Assembly (NCBI GenBank): GCA_020746875.1
Contig: JAGTJL010000031.1
Span: forward strand, 124,001 to 188,000
Length of the DNA stretch: 64,000 nt
Origin: Rhexocercosporidium sp. MPI-PUGE-AT-0058
Lineage: Eukaryota > Ascomycota > Leotiomycetes > Helotiales
Direction of reading: 5' to 3'
The position numbers were made by a program, and so were the translations under genes. Position 1 is the first letter of the stretch, and every line of letters starts with the position of its first letter. The notes under the pieces were generated by a model. It had not been told where the DNA came from, searched no databases, and was given only the letters and a program-made list of their open reading frames with translations. Shown one piece after another: positions 57,381-64,000 of this stretch.

Positions 57381-58162
57381 TTTTGAGGTGGTGGTGAGAT
57401 TGTTTGAGTTCGTGTTTAAGGGTATGTGGTGTGTGTTGTTCTCGTGAAGTATTAGCTGGGATGTTTGATGAGTCTCGCTTAAATCTTCCCAGCGGAAACA
57501 GTTTCGAGTCCAAGTATTCCAGTTTTGAAGGACGAAATACAGAATACTAGCTGAGTTGAAGAGATTGTTGTCGAAATCATCTCCGTTCAAGCAGAAAACC
57601 CGATACTTAAATCCCCTCCTCATTTCCTCCCCCGTCCAAAGATCCCATTAAGCACTCGCCCCCTCCAGTCTCCGCGGACTCTCCGGCCTCGCTTGAGTCA
57701 CAACAACACGAAGCGAGCTACGAGCTACTGTAGTTGCACGTCAGCAAGACGGTAAGCAGACCAACATAGTCACGCCGTAGCTGCAAAGATTTGAGAGTTG
57801 GGTGCGAAACAAAAGAGGAAAGGCGAGAGGAAGAAAAAGAGGAAGGAATGGAAAGGCGGAAATTCAAAGCGCGAAATGATGGTAGACGGCTAGGCTGGGA
57901 AGCTGGCAGGTCGCAGCTAGAATGTGCAAACAGCCAGAGAAGCGTCGCTACGCAGGAGATGGTGAGCAAGATGAAATGGGCAAGAGAAATTGATCGGAAG
58001 TTGCGCGGTCGAGGTACCAAGCGTTATCTTTGCAGGCGGTCTTTATGAACACCCTCGTTCAATTGTCTTGAGACTCGGAGCTCTATTGGTGCAAATCAGA
58101 TTATATGCAGGTGCCACTCGACCTTCATATATACACGTCTCAACACTTCTACCCCTCTAACG
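57381..58162. other. Upstream of the monooxygenase, gene-free
   Basis: A 100-codon minus-strand frame at 57,718-58,020 begins with a hydrophobic stretch but has no ATG, and I do not accept it as a gene. Confidence 0.4.
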
Positions 58163-59294
58163 TCACTCCTCATCCTCCTTAACAACCTCCTTTCCCTTCC
58201 TAGCCATCATATCCCTATACCCCTGCACAACCTCCCTCCTAACACCACCCAACTCCTCCCTCCGCCTCAAACTTCCGCTCTTCTTCGGGACATCCTCAAC
58301 CTCAACCCTAGCCCCCCTAACCTTAAACTTCTCCCTTGGAGGTTTCGTGAACGTCGGTGGCGCAAGCACAACATCATTCAGCCCCGCCTTAACCTCACCC
58401 CGACTCTTTCCCACATTAGCCCACGGATCATCCTCACCGTCATCAATCTCGCCCAGGATCTTCTTCTTTCCCTTGCCCTTCTTCTTCTTCTTCCCATTTC
58501 CCGAACTAGAAACCCCATTGGCAGCAGGTTCCTTCCACCTAACCTGCCCATCCTCATCCTCCTCTTCCTCCTCCGCAATCTCCATCGCCTCCTGCCTCTT
58601 CTCCTGTATCCTCGCCTCCTCAGCCCTCCACTCATCATACATCCTATGCATCCTCTTCTCCGTCTTGGTGCGCCCGACCTTCAACCCAAGCGGATCCTTC
58701 CCACTCCTCACACTCTTATTGATCAATCCCGCAACCGGTAACGCCGCGTCCACCCGAGCTGAGAAATCGGACATTCGTTCACCTGGCCGGATCGTAGGCA
58801 TATCGATCTCTTGTGGTTTCTTCTCCACAACAATCTCAGCATGTGCCTGCCCCTCGTCCCCCTCCCCATCCTCACCACCTCCCGCTTCAGCTCTCGCCGC
58901 AGCAGCGGCAATCTTCCTCCTCTTCTTCTCCTCCGTCTTCGTAAGCCTCACCCCATCATCCAACCCCTTCGGCAATCTCTTCCCCTGCGCGAACGCCATC
59001 AAGCGCTGGAAAGCCTTTGGCGTATCATCGTCCGTCTCTTTGCGCTTCCGCTTCTTGTTCGTTGCTCCGCGCCTCGTGTTGGATAGTTCGCTCGTGAAGA
59101 TCCCGTTGGAGGCGGAGGATTTTGAGACGGATAGGGGTTGTGCGATTGTGCTGGGTGGGAGGTCGATGCTGAGGAGAGGGGAGGGGTGTTAGTGGGGTTG
59201 GGGATAGCTTCATTTTTGGGGAGTAATGAGCAACAATTGGAATTACTCACGTCGACTTGTCAACCTGACCTTTCCTCGTATGCTTGTGCGGCAT
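58163..59294 (-). CDS. Basic, charged, probably nucleolar protein
   Basis: Spliced model: 59294-59251 and 59168-58163, giving 349 aa; the 82-bp intron has a GTGAGT donor and CTCAG acceptor and joins in phase (AC|C). The N-terminus MPHKHTRKGQVDKST appears only with the small first exon. The protein is dominated by Lys/Arg/Glu: NTRRGATNKKRKRKE, GVRLTKTEEKKRRK, a KTEKRMHRMYDEWRAEEAR helix and a GKKKKKGKGKKK block. One ordered-looking stretch is IRPGERMSDFSARVDAALP. Composition and the MPHKH-type start resemble ribosome-biogenesis and nucleolar proteins, but I do not recognise a specific family; that role is inference. Confidence 0.72.
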
Positions 59295-61464
59295 CTTCCC
59301 TTCTCTCTACACTTCAATACCTGGTAGTCTGGTGTGGTAAGATGCGATCTGCTGGCCGTATCAAAAGAGCCAGGCCACCAGCTTCACCGGTGTCTCGAGA
59401 AAAGTTTCAATTATTTTGCGATCCACGTCCGAGCGGTGAAGCTTTTCTGCCCACTCTACTCACTCCCTTGCCAGGGATGTGTTAGCCGATGTTTCTTCAG
59501 GGTCTGGCGTTAGGGCCTTGGCAAGGTTGGGTTAGCGTGCTTGGCATTTTGTCAGAGAAGGGCGGGGCAGGAGTCGGCTTGGCAGGGTCTGGGTTGAGGT
59601 CTGGAACTCTTCACATTTGTTGTTACAGACAGTAGGTCAACATCATGTTATGAGACATCAGACGACATGATTTGTTTACTTCCTGTTCGGTAGTTGTGGT
59701 GTGTGCTTTTTCTTCATCCCTGGAGCATCAAGTCATGTATGAACGAGCAACCAAGTAAGTAGTAGATTTAGAGTGCTGACTTGACTATCCCCCCATCTTT
59801 GCCTTATTGTTGATGGTCACGATTATGACCTAAGCAGACCGATCAGCAGTCAACCTTCTGTAGCACATCTCGAACCTCATTCTGACTCCATCGTCACATT
59901 CAATCCAGTGTCTATCCCTCGCATCACACCCACCTCATCTCACACATACTTCTAAATCTCATCCTGTCCTCTCTTCTGTTCCACGTGCATGCATCGACGG
60001 GAGGGCAACGTCCAAGTCTCACCCAGCAGCTGCCATCATCCAGACCCAGCCAAGCCATCTAGCCATCTAGCCAGCCCGAGCAAATGTTCCACCAACAACA
60101 ACCGCCCGTCGAATCAGAGTACGCAATCCCTGTGCGTGGTGGCTGGAAGTATTCAGATTTGCCTTCTCTGTGGCGCATCGTGACATTCTAGCCGGTGGGA
60201 GCGTGAAAAGCTTCAATCCCCGGCAAGAGTGTAGATTGAACCCACGATGACCCTTTCCAGCGTTCTGATTGGTTCATACCCGGCCACTTCAAAGTTGAAG
60301 ACGCACATGTCCCATCGCCATTCTTCTCCTTCCTGCTTCCTCCCACCGGCTGCTAAACGTTATTGGCGCACGCGTCCTACCCATCCCATCGTCTGCCAAT
60401 ACTGTGTGGCACCTGCATCGTTCATGCTCACGCATTGGGAAAGAAAGGCGCTCTTGCTGCTCGATGGTGGGGATGGTGTAATTCCTCGGACTTGCACTCA
60501 ATTGGTAAGGGTCCTAGGTCGGGAACTTTGAAAATGAATTCAACATATATCCTCACCCTCTCCCGTTTCTTTCTCTTGAGGCCTGATTTTTGATTTCTGA
60601 TTCCCCTTGTGTCTGGTCTCGTGTACGACCTCCAAGTCTTGTATACGCTCTTGCAGTCTTGCCTTACAGTCACAGATATCTGCAAATTGTCACTCTGATA
60701 CTCCTCACTCACTCACTCCATCCCTCCTCGTTCATCTCTCAAAATCATCTCAGTCCCCCAATCTTTCGTCGTTTGTCACTTCTTCCCCACGCCAAACACA
60801 CCCTTGGCACCAACACCCCGATCGAAGCGCATCAGTGACATCCGACGCGTCAGACATCCGTTGAAACGAAACTACAGTAGGATAAAACAGCGATTGAAGA
60901 TCATTGACTCCGGAAATCGACTTCGTGAGGCGTCCAGGCACGTCCAAGCAGTGACATACATTTCCATACAGTAGCGTTTCCGGGGAGCAGAAATTGGGAA
61001 CACAGGCAACTACTCAATCTCTTCATACCCGGCAAAATCCCTCACTCAAAACTCTCAAACAAGACGGATCCAACATTACACAGCCTACCGAAACGAAGAG
61101 AACAAACAACTACCGACTATTTCGAGTGTACGGGCCTCGGAATTTACCCAGAATACGATTCAGTGGGTTTCTGTTGTCTCTGCCTACATATTGAGTCGAT
61201 CGCCTCGATTTATCCATACCTGCTCTTGCTTACCTGGTCTTTTCGATCTTTTCGGGCCTTATCCATCGATCAATCTCACCTACCACCTTCATGGCCAAGT
61301 CTCGATAAACTCCTTGGGCTTCTTGATTTTCTTCCAAGCTTCTCCTGCAGTATCTGCTTGGTGACTGGACAGGATTGGATACCGCAGGACCCTGCCAAGA
61401 CACATCTCCAATCCAGCACTTCGGCTCGACGCTCCCTGTTCCTTGGCTCCGATCTCCCGCCAAA
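59295..61464. promoter_or_regulatory. 2.2-kb divergent intergenic region
   Basis: It lies between the starts of the basic protein (minus) and the AIM6-like gene (plus), so it holds both promoters. The AIM6-like frame is open 30 codons upstream of its ATG. Pyrimidine-rich tracts are common; no other gene or clear motif is supported. Confidence 0.4.
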
Positions 61465-63064
61465 ATGGTTCTGGAAGATCCAGACTCGCTATTGATGCAG
61501 CAGCGACATCATTATCAATCACATCATCAACACCAACTGTCCGACTTTGCCGAATTTACACCAACACTAACACTACAAGATGGAGATAAATACGAGGATG
61601 GCGCATCACTTTCATCCTCATCATCATCCTCAACCTCGTCACCCCGAAAACTACTTACATCCTTCGATGCAAACGATGATCTAGATGAAGAATATCTCCA
61701 TTTAGAAGATGGCTATATACACAACCCAAAAGAAGATAGAGATTGGACTGGGAAGGGCTGGTGGGGAGTCAAAGGCATCATGACTGTGAGAGAAAGGAGG
61801 AAAGGAAGTGTAGACAGCAGTGTTTACAGAGATGAAGGGAAAGTATTGTTAGACTCGAGATATATACGACGCAAACAGAGGAGTTGGTCCAATTACTGCA
61901 TCTTCGGAGGAATTAGCGGATTGAGTATTCTGTTTGTTCCCCCTCCCTATCATCAACGAATCGCAGCTGACGAAAAAAAGTGCAATCCTTCTGACAACAA
62001 ACCTCCTCCTCACCCTCGCAACCCGCTACTGGACCACAGACCCCGACGACATCTTCATCCGCTGGGGCGGCCTCAACTCCGGCACCGAAGGTCTAAACTG
62101 GTACCCAACAGACTTCACCCGCGACATCCAGCCTATCCCGTGCCACTCGCACAACGACTACTGGCGACGCATCCCTCTCTTCTCCGCCCTCCGCCACGGC
62201 TGCACAGGTGTCGAAGCAGACGTCTGGCTCTACAACGACGAGCTCCTCGTAGGCCACAACACCGCTAGCCTATCACGAAACCGAACTTTCAGATCTCTCT
62301 ACATCGACCCCCTCGTTCGTATTCTAGAACATCAGAACCAAGACACGGAATTCTACCACGGCACTACGAATGGAGTATTCGATGTCGATCCCGCTCAGAC
62401 TCTCACCCTCCTCATCGATGTCAAGACCTCAGGCGCAGAGACTTGGCCTTGGATCTTGAAACAGCTGGAACCGCTTCGTGAGCGCGGCTGGTTATCTTTC
62501 GTTGAGAATGATGTTGTGCATACGAGACCTATTACCGTTGTCGGCACAGGGAACACAAGATTCGATATCTTGACTGCCAACACGACGTACAGAGATGCAT
62601 TCTTCGATGCACCACTCGATACAATGTGGGAGCCTCGCCACAGTACCTCGCCTTCCCAAAATTTCATTCTTACCACCTCCCCAGACCAAGACGAAGCCTC
62701 AGACTTGGACACAACCACTTCACTCCCCCACCCAGCTTCATCTTCATCCCCCCACGACCTCGGCCAAGGCCTCTCAGGCACCACGCCCACCTCGCAATTT
62801 AGCACCCAAAACTCCTACTACGCGTCCGTCTCCTTCCCCAAAGCAATCGGTCGTATCTGGCGCGGTCGCCTCTCCAACTCCCAAATGGCCATCCTACGCG
62901 GCCAGATCAGAGGCGCGCACGCGAGGGGGTTGAAGGCGAGGTATTGGGATCTACCGGCTTGGCCATTGGGATTAAGGAATCATGTTTGGGATGTTTTGGT
63001 GAAAGAGGGGGTGGATGTGTTGAATGTTGATGATTTGAGGGGGGCGAGTCGATTGATTTGGTAG
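61465..63064 (+). CDS. AIM6: AIM6-like membrane protein with PLC-type phosphodiesterase fold
   Basis: Spliced model: 61465-61931 and 61981-63064, giving 516 aa; the 49-bp intron has donor GTTTGT and a GCTGACG branch site and restores phase (CT|T). Residues 1-140 are Ser/acidic-rich and cytosolic-looking. One membrane helix (about 143-166) is assembled across the splice (CIFGGISGLSIL + LAILLTTNLLL). The catalytic-like barrel begins IPCHSHNDYW (His211, His213, Asn214, Asp215) and GVEADVWL (Glu234, Asp236), as in AIM6 and the wider PLC-like phosphodiesterase superfamily; the end DVLVKEGVDVLNVDDLRG is typical. Yeast AIM6 is known only from a mitochondrial-inheritance screen; the substrate is unknown. 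A Ser/Thr/Pro-rich insertion (about residues 385-450) interrupts the barrel. Confidence 0.9.
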
Positions 63065-64000
63065 GGACATGGGGTCCGCGAGGTTGGGAAGGGGTGGGAG
63101 GAGAGAAGATTTTGAGCATGGCGTTTGAGAGGCATGGGGGCGTTCATATACCATTCCTGGCATTTGCATGTAGAGATTTGCTTAGACGCATATTCTAGAT
63201 GTTTTCGTGCAATTGTTGAGATACCAATATCAATACCATTTCGCATTCATTCATTCATTCATTCATTCATTCATTCATTCCATCTCGAACATGCCTATTG
63301 CTACATCACCCCTCCTCTCACTTCTCTTCAATCCACATTCCCTAATCAACCAACGGCTTTGCATTCCCAAAACACAGTTTATATCTCTCCCTCACCCATC
63401 ATCATTCACTATCTCGCTGGGATTCTCCCCGCCAAAGAAAGAAAGTAGTACACGACCCCTCACTCTCCCTTTCACTCAGAAACCGCACAGTGGCCAGCTG
63501 ATTCCGCGAGAGTAGAAAGTGGAGCTTCTTACCGAGCTACCTCAGTCAGGCTGTACTGGGAAAAGGAATGAGATACTTAGGTATAGTAGAAGCAGACCTG
63601 AATGATTACTTTGGGCTGGCGGTTTCGAAGAGAGTTGAGAAAGAAGCGTGTGCTCGGTTAAGAGGGGGGGGCGTTGGAGACATGTCAATCATCCCTCCTT
63701 CCCCGCTTACCTTCCAAGACTAACCCAATGTCTCTGTCTCCTTCCGAAGTTTAAATAATTAAAGATTAAATCCCTTCAAGACTTACTACGTCCCGGCCGC
63801 ATGGGGTCAGTGCGTGAACTACTGAGCCGAAAGAGCGAGTGGGTGGTAATTTGTATGTGCCATACTACTATAAAGAGATCAATAATGTGAGGAAACAATG
63901 GATGTAGGAGAATATGTTCTCGTTGAGTTCAGACTAGATAACAAGGTATCAGGAATCAATTTTCTCTTTCTTAAGTTTGGGGCTAGTAACTTCGTAAGCT
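63065..64000. other. Right edge, gene-free
   Basis: Sequence 3' of the AIM6-like gene. No ORF of substance or splice pattern is seen; small frames are low-complexity. Confidence 0.4.
63243..63280. repeat. ATTC tetranucleotide repeat
   Basis: About nine perfect (ATTC) units about 180 bp after the AIM6-like stop codon. Confidence 0.9.

Noticed and set aside
57718..58020. 100-codon minus-strand frame with a hydrophobic start resembling a secreted or membrane protein
   Set aside because: It has no ATG at its head (TTG only) and no homology that I recognise.
58347..59192. 281-codon plus-strand frame
   Set aside because: Antisense shadow of the Lys/Glu-rich minus-strand gene; hydrophobic Ser/Phe/Pro composition mirrors its codons.
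63243..63280. Telomere-like repeat
   Set aside because: The unit is ATTC, not TTAGGG, and it is an internal microsatellite.

Overview
The window looks like a chromosomal piece of a filamentous ascomycete (Pezizomycotina; the gene types would suit a leotiomycete, but that is inference). The grounds are: short introns of about 45-110 bp with GTRNGT donors and nearby branch sites; Zn2Cys6, C2H2 and HET-domain genes; a fungal fucose-lectin family gene; an AIM6 homologue; and a long AT-rich block with the look of repeat-induced point mutation (RIP: CA/TG rare, TA very common, CG kept).

Region 1 (1-19,600) is repeat-dominated. A four-exon, membrane-anchored fucose-lectin family gene (1,346-3,197) sits alone there, flanked by a perfect 26-bp inverted repeat (785-810 and 3,441-3,466) that lies inside a longer, weaker inverted similarity. 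An 80-bp tandem repeat lies further left. From about 3.5 to 18.8 kb are decayed transposons: a minus-strand Copia-type element (about 6.6-12.7 kb), a minus-strand Gypsy-type element with an LTR start at 15,550, a short hairpin-repeat zone, a Fot1/pogo-like transposase tail (plus strand, about 16.1-16.56 kb), a frameshifted dynamin-like C-terminal fragment, and unidentified relics.

Region 2 (19.6-27.8 kb): a C2H2 gene whose C-terminus is broken by two compensating frameshifts, two orphan exon-like ORFs, cyanase (four exons, minus) and, 1.2 kb upstream of it on the same strand, a Zn2Cys6 regulator (three exons, minus).

Region 3 (27.8-35.0 kb) is a 7.2-kb gene-poor interval rich in simple repeats, lying between two divergent regulators: the Zn2Cys6 gene and a three-exon C2H2 gene (35,017-36,170, plus).

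Region 4 (36.2-49.2 kb): a Lys/Ser-rich protein with a Cys/His core and Gly-Phe tail (minus), an orphan minus-strand exon, a small hydrophilic ORF, and a very large (about 2,677 aa) TFIIIC tau138/sfc3-like nuclear protein (minus) with AT-hook, RG-rich and C2H2 segments.

Region 5 (49.2-64 kb): a small Cys-rich protein, a decayed NACHT/STAND-type N-terminal pseudogene beside an intact HET gene, an FAD monooxygenase, a basic charged protein probably of the nucleolus, and, divergent from it, an AIM6-type membrane phosphodiesterase-like protein.

No rRNA gene, tRNA gene or CRISPR array could be supported. Gene models were spliced by eye from splice signals, reading phase and family similarity recalled from memory; no database search was possible.
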